This document shows positions 7,452-15,947 of a DNA stretch of 39,984 nt, one piece after another; within the stretch, counting starts at the first letter, position 1; every line of letters begins with the position of its first letter. The notes under the pieces were generated by a model. It had not been told where the DNA came from, ran no database searches, and was given only the letters and a program-made list of their open reading frames with translations. The translations under genes were made by a program, and so were the position numbers. The stretch lies in contig JAHHQZ010000013.1 in NCBI GenBank assembly GCA_020026075.1, positions 1 through 39,984 on the forward strand, written 5' to 3'. The stretch is from Actinobacillus sp. Its GTDB lineage: Bacteria; Pseudomonadota; Gammaproteobacteria; Enterobacterales; Pasteurellaceae.

Positions 7452-8456
7452 ATGACGAAACCTATCGTTTTTAGTGGGGTTCAACCCTCAGGTGAATTAA
7501 CCATCGGTAACTATTTAGGGGCGTTGCGCCAATGGGTAAAAATGCAAGATGACTACGATTGCTTATTCTGCATTGTGGATCAGCACGCCATTACGGTACG
7601 CCAAGATCCAGCTGCATTACGTAAAGCAACCTTAGATGTACTCGCACTTTATTTAGCTTGCGGAATTGACCCAGAAAAAAGCACGATTTTTATTCAATCC
7701 CAAGTGCCTGAACACGCCCAGTTGGCGTGGGTGTTAAATTGCTACACTTATTTTGGCGAAATGGGACGAATGACCCAGTTTAAAGATAAATCCGCTCGCC
7801 ACGCCGATAACATCAACGTGGGGCTATTTACTTACCCTGTGCTAATGGCCGCCGATATTTTGTTATACCAAGCAAACCAAGTGCCAGTGGGCGATGACCA
7901 ACGCCAGCATTTGGAAATTACTCGTGATATTGCCAACCGTTTTAACAACATTTACGGCGATATTTTCACTATTCCAGAGGCTTTCGTACCGAAATCAGGC
8001 GCGCGTGTGATGTCATTGCTTGAGCCTGAGAAAAAAATGTCGAAATCCGATGAAAACCGCAATAACGTAATCGGTTTGTTAGAAGATCCAAAAGCCGTAG
8101 CGAAAAAAATCAAACGTGCGAAAACCGATGGCGATGAGCCGCCTGTGGTGCGTTATGATTTACAAAATAAAGCTGGCGTGTCGAACTTGTTGGATATTTT
8201 GTCAGGCGTAACAGGCAAAAGCATTCCTGAATTAGAAAGCGAGTTTGAAGGCAAAATGTACGGCCATTTAAAAGGTGCGGTAGCAGATGAAGTAAGCAAA
8301 ATGTTGACAGAGTTGCAAGCTCGTTTCCACACATTCCGTGAAAACGAAACGTTACTCAATAAAATTGCCGCAGAAGGAGCGAAAAAAGCCCAAGCACAAG
8401 CGAAGAAAACCTTAGATAAGGTGTATCAAGCAGTGGGTTTTGTGTTACCACAATAA
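7452..8456 (+). CDS. trpS: Tryptophanyl-tRNA synthetase
   Basis: A 334-residue class I aminoacyl-tRNA synthetase that charges tRNA-Trp. The HIGH-like motif is TIGN at residues 17-20 after GVQPSGEL. The KMSKS loop is intact at 195-199 (EKKMSKSDEN). GDDQRQHLE, a conserved tRNA synthetase IB segment, is also present. Length is as expected for the family. Last gene of the rpe-gph-trpS unit, with an intrinsic terminator 20 bases after its stop. Confidence 0.98.
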   Translation: MTKPIVFSGVQPSGELTIGNYLGALRQWVKMQDDYDCLFCIVDQHAITVRQDPAALRKATLDVLALYLACGIDPEKSTIFIQSQVPEHAQLAWVLNCYTYFGEMGRMTQFKDKSARHADNINVGLFTYPVLMAADILLYQANQVPVGDDQRQHLEITRDIANRFNNIYGDIFTIPEAFVPKSGARVMSLLEPEKKMSKSDENRNNVIGLLEDPKAVAKKIKRAKTDGDEPPVVRYDLQNKAGVSNLLDILSGVTGKSIPELESEFEGKMYGHLKGAVADEVSKMLTELQARFHTFRENETLLNKIAAEGAKKAQAQAKKTLDKVYQAVGFVLPQ

Positions 8457-8475
8457 TCCTTTCGCTAAATTTAAG

Positions 8476-8509
8476 CCCCAAAAGTGAAGTACTTTTGGGG
8501 TTTCTTTTT
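8476..8509 (+). terminator. Intrinsic terminator of rpe-gph-trpS
   Basis: A ten-base stem CCCCAAAAGT/ACTTTTGGGG with a GAAGT loop is followed by TTTCTTTTT. Confidence 0.9.
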
Positions 8510-8523
8510 GGCACAGGGCGTGG

Positions 8524-8553
8524 TTGGCGTTTTAGAAAGCTTTGCATTAGAAT
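8524..8553 (+). promoter_or_regulatory. Candidate sap operon promoter
   Basis: TTGGCG (8524-8529) and TAGAAT (8548-8553) are separated by 18 bases, about 100 bases before the chosen sapA start. Both hexamers deviate from consensus, so this is tentative. Confidence 0.35.
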
Positions 8554-8560
8554 AGCCGCC

Positions 8561-8587
8561 TAAAATTTTTGTGAATATTCCGGCCTA
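8561..8587. repeat. Single copy of the GGYYGGAAT element with its AT tract
   Basis: On the minus strand it reads TAGGCCGGAATATTCACAAA and continues as AATTTTA. No inverted partner lies nearby, so it does not form a terminator. Confidence 0.6.
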
Positions 8588-8659
8588 GCTTAATTGTTAG
8601 AAATTTTTATGCGACATATATTTTTTTCTCAATGTTCCCCTTATGCAAAGGGCATTTTT

Positions 8660-10375
8660 ATGCGTGTCATAATAAGTGCATTTTGCCTAATGTTGGCGTG
8701 GAAAACTGCCCAAGCGGCGCCACGCATTCCTGACGTAGTACTGAATAACGGTTTAGTCTATTGTACGAGCAGCAGCAATTTTTCCTTTAATCCGCAAACC
8801 GCAGATGCTGGAACCAGTATGAATATTGTAACCGAGCAGATTTACGATAAACTCTTTGAAGCGAAAGATAATAGCGACCAAGTAAACCCCGTCTTGGCAA
8901 CGGGTTACAGCTATTCAAAGGATGGAAAAACGCTGTGGATCAACCTACGACACGGCGTGAAATTCCAAACCACACCGTGGTTTACGCCAACACGAGATTT
9001 TAATGCAGACGATGTGGTGTTTTCGTTAAATCGAATGCTCGAACGTGTGCCAGATTTTCCTAACTTCAACATTGCTAATCGTGTGGAAGACAGCAATAGT
9101 CAAGGAATGACGTACACGGATCGTCAAGTGAATATTTATCATCAGCAAGCGAAGAAAGTTCGCTTTCCTTACTTTGAAAGCATTAAGCTAAACGAAAAAA
9201 TTAAATCCGTGCAGAGTGCCGGAAAATATCGTGTAAAAATAACACTTTTTCAGCCAGACTATTCCATTCTTTCTCATTTGGCGAGCCAGTACGCCATTAT
9301 GTTTTCCCAAGAATATGCGTTGCAGTTGAGTGCCGATGACAATCTTTCACAGCTAGATAGCCTGCCTGTGGGGACTGGGGCTTATCAGGTGCAAAGTTAT
9401 TTTCGTAATCGCTATGTGCGTTTAGTGCGTAATCCACATTATTGGGGGAAAAAACCGCACATCGAGCATATTATTATCGATCTTTCAACAAACCGTTCAG
9501 GGCGCTTGCTTAAATTTTTAAACAACGAATGCCAAGTGGCGGCGGCACCAGAAGTGAGCCAGCTTGGGCTGTTACGCCAAAATCACGAACGCTATTATTT
9601 GAAATCTGCTGACGGTATGAATTTAGCCTATTTGGCGTTTAATTTTAGCCGCCCTGCGATGCGAGATATAGACACTAGACGCGCCATTGCACAGGCGATT
9701 AACCGTACACGGATTATTAACCAGATTTATCACGGTACGGCAACAGTGGCAGAGCGGATTATTCCGATCGTTTCTTGGGCATCAGGGCAAAATTCCCCTG
9801 ACTTTGCCTATGGTTATCAGCCAGCACAGGCGAAAAAAGTATTAGCACCGTTGAAACTTCATTTGAATTTATGGGCGGTGAACGAAGATCGTATTTATAA
9901 CCCTGCGCCGCTTTCAACGGCAGAACTTATTCAAAATGATCTCGCCAATGTGGGCGTACAGGTTAGCATTCACTATGTAACCCGCACTTTTTTAAATCAG
10001 CAGTTAGCGCAAGGAAAGGCGAATTACGATCTCATATTAACGGGTTGGCTAACGGGCAATCTTGATCCTGATACCTTTATGCATCCTATTTTGAGTTGTA
10101 GCACACGCAAAGAATCAACCAACTTATCTCATTGGTGTTATTTGCCTTTTGAAAATGCATTAACGCAAGCCTTGCAATCACCGCAGAAAAAAGAACGTTC
10201 TCGGTTTTATAATATTGCCCAAGAAATAGCCTTAGCTCAGGTACCGATTGTGCCGCTAGCAAATGTGAAACGGATGCTAGTGATCAATAACCGTGTACAA
10301 GGCTTGAAACTTACCAGTTTTGGGAATGTACATTTTGCCGACTTATCCTTGAAACAAGAAAATAATGGAAAATAA
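8660..10375 (+). CDS. sapA: SapA, periplasmic peptide-binding protein of the Sap transporter
   Basis: A 571-residue solute-binding protein of the SBP_bac_5 (DppA/OppA) family. In Haemophilus SapA binds antimicrobial peptides and haem and delivers them to SapBC. The start at 8660 gives a clean signal peptide, MRVIISAFCLMLAWKTAQA, cut before APRIPD, and is preceded by AAAGGG; upstream TTG (8594) and ATG (8609) starts would add up to 22 residues before it. Family signatures include FNPQTADAGTSMNIVTEQIYDKL, close to H. influenzae SapA, and YLAFNFSRP. First gene of sapABCDF, with 23 bases to sapB. Confidence 0.95.
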   Translation: MRVIISAFCLMLAWKTAQAAPRIPDVVLNNGLVYCTSSSNFSFNPQTADAGTSMNIVTEQIYDKLFEAKDNSDQVNPVLATGYSYSKDGKTLWINLRHGVKFQTTPWFTPTRDFNADDVVFSLNRMLERVPDFPNFNIANRVEDSNSQGMTYTDRQVNIYHQQAKKVRFPYFESIKLNEKIKSVQSAGKYRVKITLFQPDYSILSHLASQYAIMFSQEYALQLSADDNLSQLDSLPVGTGAYQVQSYFRNRYVRLVRNPHYWGKKPHIEHIIIDLSTNRSGRLLKFLNNECQVAAAPEVSQLGLLRQNHERYYLKSADGMNLAYLAFNFSRPAMRDIDTRRAIAQAINRTRIINQIYHGTATVAERIIPIVSWASGQNSPDFAYGYQPAQAKKVLAPLKLHLNLWAVNEDRIYNPAPLSTAELIQNDLANVGVQVSIHYVTRTFLNQQLAQGKANYDLILTGWLTGNLDPDTFMHPILSCSTRKESTNLSHWCYLPFENALTQALQSPQKKERSRFYNIAQEIALAQVPIVPLANVKRMLVINNRVQGLKLTSFGNVHFADLSLKQENNGK

Positions 10376-10398
10376 ATTCTTAGGAGAAACCATTATCT

Positions 10399-11364
10399 AT
10401 GTTACTTGATTTTGTACGCCGTGTGGTTTTAGCGTCCATTACGTTGTTTATTTTAACTTTAATTAGTTATGCGATTTTACTAAAAGATCCGCTCAATGCG
10501 AGTTTTGCGCAGCCGCATTTTTTCTCTGGCTATGTGGTATACGTAGAAAGTTTATTGCAGGGGAAATTGGGGATTAGCTATAAAGGGGGCGAGGCGTTAA
10601 CTCACACTGTTTTAGCAGTGTTACCGCCTACGTTGGAACTTTGTGCGGTGGCAATGTTTTTGGCGCTGTTGTTTGGGATTCCGCTGGGCTACTTGGGTGC
10701 GCTGCCAGATAAACCTTGGCTTGCGCGCACGGTACGAGGCACTTATTTAGTGGGGCTATCGATTCCTATTTTCTGGCTTGCGCCGATTTTATTGTATGTG
10801 GCTGCGACAAACGGCTGGGAAATTTCCGCCATTGGACAATACAATTTATTGTACGATATTCCGACCTGGACAGGATTCCCTATTATTGATATGTGGTTTG
10901 TGGATGTACCATATCGTTTGAAAATTATTCAAAACGTTTTACAGCATCTTGTGTTGGCGACGTTGGTGCTAACGATTTTACCAATGATGGAAATTGTGCG
11001 TTTTATTCAGCATCGAACCTTTGCTTTGCAAACGGAAAATTACATTAAAGTGGCACTCGCACGAGAAACATCAAAATTTGTGGTATGGAAACGTTACATT
11101 TTACGTAACAGCTTACCGCAACTGATTTCACAATTTCCACGTTTGTTTACCTTAGTGATTACACAATGTATGTTGATTGAAGGCACGTTTGGCTGGCCAG
11201 GCATTGGTCATTGGCTCATTGCAGCCGTAACAAACCAAGATTACAACAGTATTTCTGTGGGGGTATTGGCGATCGGTGTGTGCATTTTATTAGTCAATGT
11301 GATGGTGCAATTTATTATGTTTATGTTGGATCCATTTAATAAAAAGGGTTGGTATGTTAAATAA
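10399..11364 (+). CDS. sapB: SapB, inner-membrane permease
   Basis: A 321-residue DppB-like permease subunit of the Sap ABC importer. An N-terminal membrane helix is followed by a short periplasmic region and five or so further helices. The cytoplasmic EAA-like coupling loop is visible around YIKVALARETSKFVVWKRYILRNSLP. It overlaps sapC by 11 bases, so the two permease subunits are probably translated together. A copy of the dispersed element (ATATTCCGACCT, 10856-10867) lies inside the gene. Confidence 0.94.
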   Translation: MLLDFVRRVVLASITLFILTLISYAILLKDPLNASFAQPHFFSGYVVYVESLLQGKLGISYKGGEALTHTVLAVLPPTLELCAVAMFLALLFGIPLGYLGALPDKPWLARTVRGTYLVGLSIPIFWLAPILLYVAATNGWEISAIGQYNLLYDIPTWTGFPIIDMWFVDVPYRLKIIQNVLQHLVLATLVLTILPMMEIVRFIQHRTFALQTENYIKVALARETSKFVVWKRYILRNSLPQLISQFPRLFTLVITQCMLIEGTFGWPGIGHWLIAAVTNQDYNSISVGVLAIGVCILLVNVMVQFIMFMLDPFNKKGWYVK

Positions 11365-12241
11365 TTCCGTGGATGGCTTTCGCTACTCCCGTTCGGTGCG
11401 ACAGCTTTGGCTGTTGTTTTACCAAGATAAAGTGGCACTTTACAGCCTTTATATTTTTTTATCGTTAATTGTTATGGCGATTTTTTCACGGTATATCGCC
11501 CCTTATTCCGTTAGTCGCCAGTTCGTGGGTTACGAATTGCTGCCACCGTCTTGGGTTGATAATGGGAAAATCGCCTTTTTCTTAGGCACAGATAATATTG
11601 GTCGAGATGTACTAAGTCGTTTAATTGTAGGCAGTGCTTATACCTTTGGTACTGCGGTAATTGTGGCGGTGGTTACCAGTATTCTCGGCGGTATTTTTGG
11701 CACATTGGCGGGGCTTTCTCACGGTATTCGTTCTCGTGTGTTGGGGTATTTTTTTGATAGCTTCATTTCAATTCCCACCCTTTTGACCGCCATTATCATC
11801 GCAACCTTGATGAAACCAAGTCTTGTCAACGCAATGCTGGCAATAACATTAGCGTTGTTACCTTATTTTATTCACGAAATTTCCCAAGTGGTTCGCCAAG
11901 AGTTAAACACGCAGTATGTAACAATGTTGCGCCTTGATGGGGCGACGCATTGGCAGCAATTAAAAGCCTGCTTTGTGCCAAAGGTGCTGGTGCGTTATAT
12001 TCGTGAAATTAGCAAAGTTTTTGTGGTAACCATTGTGGATATTGCTGCGTTGAGTTTTATTTCACTTGGGGCGCAACCCCCAACGCCAGAATGGGGGCTG
12101 ATGATTCGAGACTCGGTGGATTTAATGTTCCTAGCACCGTGGCTTGTGATTCTACCTGGACTTGCTTTGCTGTTTACGGTGATGATTTGGTTATTATTTA
12201 GTAATGGTTTATGCCGAACCATTGAAAAATATTACGAATAA
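11354..12241 (+). CDS. sapC: SapC, inner-membrane permease
   Basis: A 295-residue DppC-like permease that pairs with SapB. It shows the usual N-terminal helix, then a periplasmic stretch with FFLGTDNIGRDVLSRLIVG, the characteristic DppC/OppC motif. The coupling loop appears as YVTMLRLDGATHWQQLKACFVPKVL. Near the C-terminus SLGAQPPTPEWGLMIRDS matches the conserved DppC ending. Start ATG is inside the sapB coding region (11-base overlap). Confidence 0.95.
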   Translation: MLNNSVDGFRYSRSVRQLWLLFYQDKVALYSLYIFLSLIVMAIFSRYIAPYSVSRQFVGYELLPPSWVDNGKIAFFLGTDNIGRDVLSRLIVGSAYTFGTAVIVAVVTSILGGIFGTLAGLSHGIRSRVLGYFFDSFISIPTLLTAIIIATLMKPSLVNAMLAITLALLPYFIHEISQVVRQELNTQYVTMLRLDGATHWQQLKACFVPKVLVRYIREISKVFVVTIVDIAALSFISLGAQPPTPEWGLMIRDSVDLMFLAPWLVILPGLALLFTVMIWLLFSNGLCRTIEKYYE

Positions 12242-12262
12242 TTCCGGCGTGGAGAATAATCA

Positions 12263-13336
12263 ATGGTTTTATTAGATATTGCCAATTTGTGTGTGGACGT
12301 ACTAACAGATAACGGCAAAGTGCGAATTATTGACCGCCTTTCTTTAAGCCTTGACGAGGGAGATGTGTGCGGCTTAATTGGTGAATCTGGCTCTGGCAAA
12401 AGTATTGTCGCAAAAATTATTTGTAACGAAATTCAGGATAACTGGATTATTCGAGCGGATCGTTTTCGTTTTGATGAAGTAGAGTTACTTAAACTTTCAC
12501 CAAGTAAACGTCGTAAAGTGGTTGGTCAGAAAATTGCACTGGTGGCACAGGCCGCAATGAGTAGCCTTGACCCAACACAGAAAATCGGTGTGCAAATGAA
12601 ACAAAACTTAAAACATAGCTCGTTTAAAGGCAAATGGTGGAAATATTTTGGCTGGAAATGGCGGCGCACAGTTGAGCTTTTGCACCGTGTGGGGTTTCAA
12701 AATCACAAAGAAATTATGCACAGCTACCCTGATGAATTGACAGAAGGGGAGCGCCAAAAAGTGTTGATCGCAATGGCGGTGGCTAATCGCCCACGCTTGC
12801 TGGTGGCAGATGAGCCAACGAATGCCCTAGAAGGTATCACGAAAACGCAAATTTTCCGTTTATTGCTGAGTATGAATAAAAATCTCGGCACGACCATTTT
12901 ACTGGCCAGTAACGATGTGAATTATATTCGTGAATATTGCACATCGTTAAGTATTTTATATTGCGGTCAAAATATGGAATCAGGCAGCACAGAGGTTTTG
13001 TTGAAAACGCCACGTCATCCATACACCAATGTCATAATGCACTCAATGCCTGATTTCACCCAGCCGATCCCAACGAAAAGCCGTCTTGGGACACTAAAAG
13101 GGTCGGTGCCTTTGCTAGACGCAATGCCCATTGGCTGTCGCTTAGGGCCTCGTTGTCCTTTTTCTCAAAAAGTTTGCATCAATAAACCTAGTTTAACGAA
13201 ATTGAAACAGCAAACATTTGCGTGTTATTTCCCCCTAAATATGCGGGAAAATTCAGCGAAAAAATGCCAAGAAGTTACTCCATTAGTCGTTAATACTGAA
13301 ACAACAGATGATAGTTTCTCCGCCATAAATAATTAG
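12263..13336 (+). CDS. sapD: SapD, ABC transporter ATPase
   Basis: A 357-residue ATPase of the Opp/Dpp type that drives SapBC with SapF. Walker A is GESGSGKS, the Q-loop is LVAQAAMSSLDPTQ, the signature is degenerate (LTEGERQK in place of LSGGQ-like) and Walker B is LLVADEPT. The usual H-loop histidine is replaced by asparagine (LLASNDVNYI). The C-terminal oligopeptide-transporter extension has its cysteines (GCRLGPRCPFSQKVC), a pattern that binds an Fe-S cluster in some DppD-like proteins. The last 50 or so residues are poorly conserved in composition. Seven bases separate it from sapF. Confidence 0.94.
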   Translation: MVLLDIANLCVDVLTDNGKVRIIDRLSLSLDEGDVCGLIGESGSGKSIVAKIICNEIQDNWIIRADRFRFDEVELLKLSPSKRRKVVGQKIALVAQAAMSSLDPTQKIGVQMKQNLKHSSFKGKWWKYFGWKWRRTVELLHRVGFQNHKEIMHSYPDELTEGERQKVLIAMAVANRPRLLVADEPTNALEGITKTQIFRLLLSMNKNLGTTILLASNDVNYIREYCTSLSILYCGQNMESGSTEVLLKTPRHPYTNVIMHSMPDFTQPIPTKSRLGTLKGSVPLLDAMPIGCRLGPRCPFSQKVCINKPSLTKLKQQTFACYFPLNMRENSAKKCQEVTPLVVNTETTDDSFSAINN

Positions 13337-13343
13337 GAATGAT

Positions 13344-14156
13344 ATGATGGATACCCCTTTATTGACAGTGTCTCAACTGAGTAAAAAATTTGTAGAAGCA
13401 AAATCATTATTGCATTCTAAAACGTTTAATGCCGTAGAAAATGTGGCATTTGAACTTCATCGTGGAAAAACATTATCTATTATTGGGAAAAATAGTTCGG
13501 GCAAATCAACAGTTGCGAAAATGATTGTTGGTTTAGTATCGCCAACCAGTGGCAATATGCGGTTTAAAAATACGCCATTACAATATGGCGATTATCATTT
13601 TCGAGCCAAACATATACGAATGTTATTTCAAAATACACAAATTTTATTTAATACTCGTTTAAATGTGGGACAAATTTTAGATGAACCACTAAAAATAATG
13701 ACGGATTTAGATCAAGCCTCTCGAGATAAAAAAATAGCGGAAACATTACGCTTAGTTGGGCTGTATCCTGATCACGCCAACATTCGCATTACGACAATGT
13801 CTGCTAGCCAAAAACAACGTGTAGCTTTTGCCCGTGCGCTAATTTTAAACCCTGAAATTATTATTATTGATGATGCTTTTGCAAGTTTGGACGCAACAGT
13901 AAAAATTCAAATGATGAATTTATTACTCAAAGTTCAGAAAAAACTTGGAGTCGCTTATATTTATGTTGGGCAACATTTAGGTATTATTAAACATATTTCA
14001 GATGATATTTTAGTAATGGATAACGGAAAACCTATTGAATATGGCTCGACAAGAGAAGTATTTACAGATCCTAAAAGCGAGATTACTCGCCGTCTAATTG
14101 AAGGGGATTTTGGTAAATTACTTACAGATGATTCGTGGTATGAGAATACAGATTAA
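13344..14156 (+). CDS. sapF: SapF, ABC transporter ATPase
   Basis: A 270-residue ATPase pairing with SapD. Walker A is GKNSSGKST, the Q-loop is MLFQNTQ, and the signature is degenerate (MSASQKQRVAFARAL). Walker B reads IIIIDDAFASLDA, with Asp in place of the catalytic Glu, and the H-loop histidine is kept (YVGQHLGIIKH). The coding sequence looks more AT-rich than sapA-D. Two adjacent ATG codons (13344, 13347) follow AGGAAT; either could start. It closes the operon, which ends at the bidirectional hairpin at 14172-14215. Confidence 0.93.
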   Translation: MMDTPLLTVSQLSKKFVEAKSLLHSKTFNAVENVAFELHRGKTLSIIGKNSSGKSTVAKMIVGLVSPTSGNMRFKNTPLQYGDYHFRAKHIRMLFQNTQILFNTRLNVGQILDEPLKIMTDLDQASRDKKIAETLRLVGLYPDHANIRITTMSASQKQRVAFARALILNPEIIIIDDAFASLDATVKIQMMNLLLKVQKKLGVAYIYVGQHLGIIKHISDDILVMDNGKPIEYGSTREVFTDPKSEITRRLIEGDFGKLLTDDSWYENTD

Positions 14157-14171
14157 CTGAATGAGAAAGAA

Positions 14172-14215
14172 AAGGCCGGAATATTTTTCAAAATTTTAGC
14201 AAATATTCCGGCCTT
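14172..14215. terminator. Bidirectional terminator between sapF and the ferritin genes (inverted GGYYGGAAT pair)
   Basis: A perfect 15-base stem, AAGGCCGGAATATTT/AAATATTCCGGCCTT, separates the convergent sapF and ferritin genes. It carries the dispersed element in both orientations. Confidence 0.75.
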
Positions 14216-14229
14216 GATGTTTAAGCCTA

Positions 14230-14727
14230 TTATGCAGTATGTTGGTATTCGCCTAAGTCTTTATCAATAAAAAACATTGCTTTACCGTCATTACCGAGAA
14301 TATTGAGTTTATCTAAGATTTGACTAAAGAGTTTTTCTTCTTCGTGTTGTTCTGCAACATACCATTGTAGGAAATTAAAAGAAGAATAATCTTTTTCAGC
14401 AAATGTAGTATCTACTAATTCATTGATTTTTTGCGTAATTAATTTTTCGTGTTCATAAGTTAGTTTTAATACTTCACCAAGCGATTCAAATTCGTGAGTT
14501 GGGGCTTCAATCGCGCCAATTACTGCCATTGCACCTGTATCATTTAAATAGGTGAATAATTTTTGCATATGTTGCATTTCTTCCGCTGCGTGATCCGCTA
14601 AGAATTTTGCTGCGCCATCAAAACCTTTTAATTCACACCACGCACTCATTTGTAAATATAAGTTTGCAGAATACATTTCAAGATTCATTTGGGCATTTAA
14701 TAAATTAGTCACGTTTGTAGATAACAT
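14230..14727 (-). CDS. Ferritin (second of tandem pair)
   Basis: A 165-residue non-haem bacterial ferritin that oxidises and stores iron in a 24-subunit cage. The whole ferroxidase centre is intact at E. coli FtnA numbering: Glu17, Glu50, His53, Glu94, Gln127 and Glu130 (LEMYSANLYLQM, EEMQHM, EQHEEE). It lies 17 bases downstream of a second ferritin gene on the same strand, the arrangement seen as ftnA-ftnB in Haemophilus. The two proteins probably form mixed cages; that is inference. It ends just before the shared terminator with sapF. Confidence 0.95.
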   Translation of the reverse strand: MLSTNVTNLLNAQMNLEMYSANLYLQMSAWCELKGFDGAAKFLADHAAEEMQHMQKLFTYLNDTGAMAVIGAIEAPTHEFESLGEVLKLTYEHEKLITQKINELVDTTFAEKDYSSFNFLQWYVAEQHEEEKLFSQILDKLNILGNDGKAMFFIDKDLGEYQHTA

Positions 14728-14744
14728 AATATTTTCCTTAATTA

Positions 14745-15230
14745 TTAAAGTGAACGAAGATCACGATCAATAAAGTATAAAGCACGACCATCTGTGCCAA
14801 GTAAATTAAATTTATCAATAATTTGGCTAAAGAGTTTTTCTTCTTCGTGTTGCTCTGCAACATACCATTGTAAGAAGTGGAAAGTGGCTTGATCGTGTGT
14901 TGCGATAGCCGTATCAACTAATTCATTGATACTTTTAGTAACGAGTTTTTCGTGTTCTAGCGTGATTTCAAAAATTTCTTTTAAAGAGGTGTAGTCGTTT
15001 TTTGGTGCTTGGATTTTTCCGAGTAATGGTAACGCACCTGTTTCGCTCACATATTTAAATAGTTTTTGCATATGCTGCATTTCTTCTTCACTATGGCGAA
15101 GTAAGAAATTTGCAGCACCCGTAAAACCGTGTTTTTCACACCAGGCACTCATTTGTAAATAAATGTTAGAAGAATAAAACTCTAAATTTATTTGCTCATT
15201 TAATTTATTCAAAATGGTTGGATTTAACAT
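14745..15230 (-). CDS. Ferritin (first of tandem pair)
   Basis: A 161-residue ferritin, clearly a paralogue of its neighbour, with the same ferroxidase residues Glu17, Glu50, His53 and the EQHEEE segment. I place the start at 15230 (MLNPTILNKLNEQ) because AAGGAAC precedes it and it aligns with ferritin N-termini; an in-frame ATG at 15311 would add 27 residues across the -10 element. A promoter and a Fur-like palindrome lie upstream, in the divergent gap shared with yjdM. Confidence 0.95.
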   Translation of the reverse strand: MLNPTILNKLNEQINLEFYSSNIYLQMSAWCEKHGFTGAANFLLRHSEEEMQHMQKLFKYVSETGALPLLGKIQAPKNDYTSLKEIFEITLEHEKLVTKSINELVDTAIATHDQATFHFLQWYVAEQHEEEKLFSQIIDKFNLLGTDGRALYFIDRDLRSL

Positions 15231-15283
15231 TGTTTGTTCCTTGGTTAGATTGATAAAAATTTGCTCAAAAGCGTAAAGTCGCC

Positions 15284-15311
15284 ATTTTAGGTGTTTTTTA
15301 TATAAATGCAA
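15284..15311 (-). promoter_or_regulatory. Promoter of the ferritin pair
   Basis: On the minus strand TTGCAT (15306-15311) and TAAAAT (15284-15289) are 16 bases apart. The leader to the first ferritin ATG is about 50 bases. Confidence 0.6.
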
Positions 15312-15350
15312 TCATTTTTAAACTAACCTACTAATTTTTAACAAGTTTTT

Positions 15351-15369
15351 AATAACAACTATTATTATT
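15351..15369. promoter_or_regulatory. Possible Fur-binding site between ferritin and yjdM genes
   Basis: AATAATAATAGTTGTTATT (minus strand) matches the 19-base Fur consensus at 13 of 19 positions by hand. It lies 40 bases upstream of the ferritin -35 element. The region is generally AT-rich, so chance similarity is possible. Confidence 0.3.
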
Positions 15370-15482
15370 TGATAACCTTATTTGCTAATGGTTTTCAACT
15401 TTAATTTTTCCCTTTAATGAAAAACACCAAGAAAGCTGGTAGAATTTCCCCTTTTAATTTTAACCCTATAAAAGGAAGTTAT

Positions 15483-15815
15483 ATGCAAGATATGCCAAGT
15501 TGCCCAAAATGTAATGGCGAGTATGTTTACCACGATAGCGTGAATTTTGTTTGCCCTGACTGTGCTCACGAATGGAGCGGTGATGAAGTGGCCGAAGAAG
15601 GAAGCCGAGAGGTAAAAGATAGCAACGGCAATGTTTTACAAGACGGAGATTCCGTTATTTTAATTAAAGATTTGAAAGTTAAAGGCTCATCAATCGTATT
15701 GAAAAAAGGCACAAAAGCGAAAAATATTCGCTTAGTCGATGCTGACCACGATGTTGATTGTAAAATTGACGGACAAAGTTTTTCACTAAAATCAGAGTTT
15801 TTGAAAAAAGCTTAA
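15483..15815 (+). CDS. yjdM: YjdM/PhnA-like zinc-ribbon protein
   Basis: A 110-residue protein of the YjdM family (formerly called PhnA). The name recalls alkylphosphonates, but the true function is not established. An N-terminal zinc ribbon is visible: CPKC at residues 7-10 and CPDC about 18 residues later. A small beta-rich domain follows with the conserved VKDSNGN, DGDSVILIKDLKVKGSS and DCKIDG segments. Start ATG at 15483 has AAAGGAAG before it; an in-frame ATG at 15417 would add 22 unrelated residues. It stands alone, with its own terminator. Confidence 0.92.
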   Translation: MQDMPSCPKCNGEYVYHDSVNFVCPDCAHEWSGDEVAEEGSREVKDSNGNVLQDGDSVILIKDLKVKGSSIVLKKGTKAKNIRLVDADHDVDCKIDGQSFSLKSEFLKKA

Positions 15816-15832
15816 TCTTTTAAAACATAGTA

Positions 15833-15872
15833 CTACGCTGGAATTTCCATAAAAATTCCAGCGTAGTTTTTT
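15833..15872 (+). terminator. Terminator of yjdM (contains GCTGGAAT element pair)
   Basis: Stem CTACGCTGGAATTT/AAATTCCAGCGTAG with a short CCATAA loop is followed by six T residues. Confidence 0.85.
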
Positions 15873-15947
15873 ATGCAAATCGCTAGCCATTCCCCCTGCA
15901 AGTCGTTAAAATGCTCCGTTTATTTTTTTATTAACCAAAGAATGATT

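Noticed and set aside
8594..8659. Upstream TTG (8594) and ATG (8609) starts for sapA
   Set aside because: They lack ribosome-binding sites and would put 17-22 residues before a complete signal peptide that starts at 8660 behind AAAGGG.
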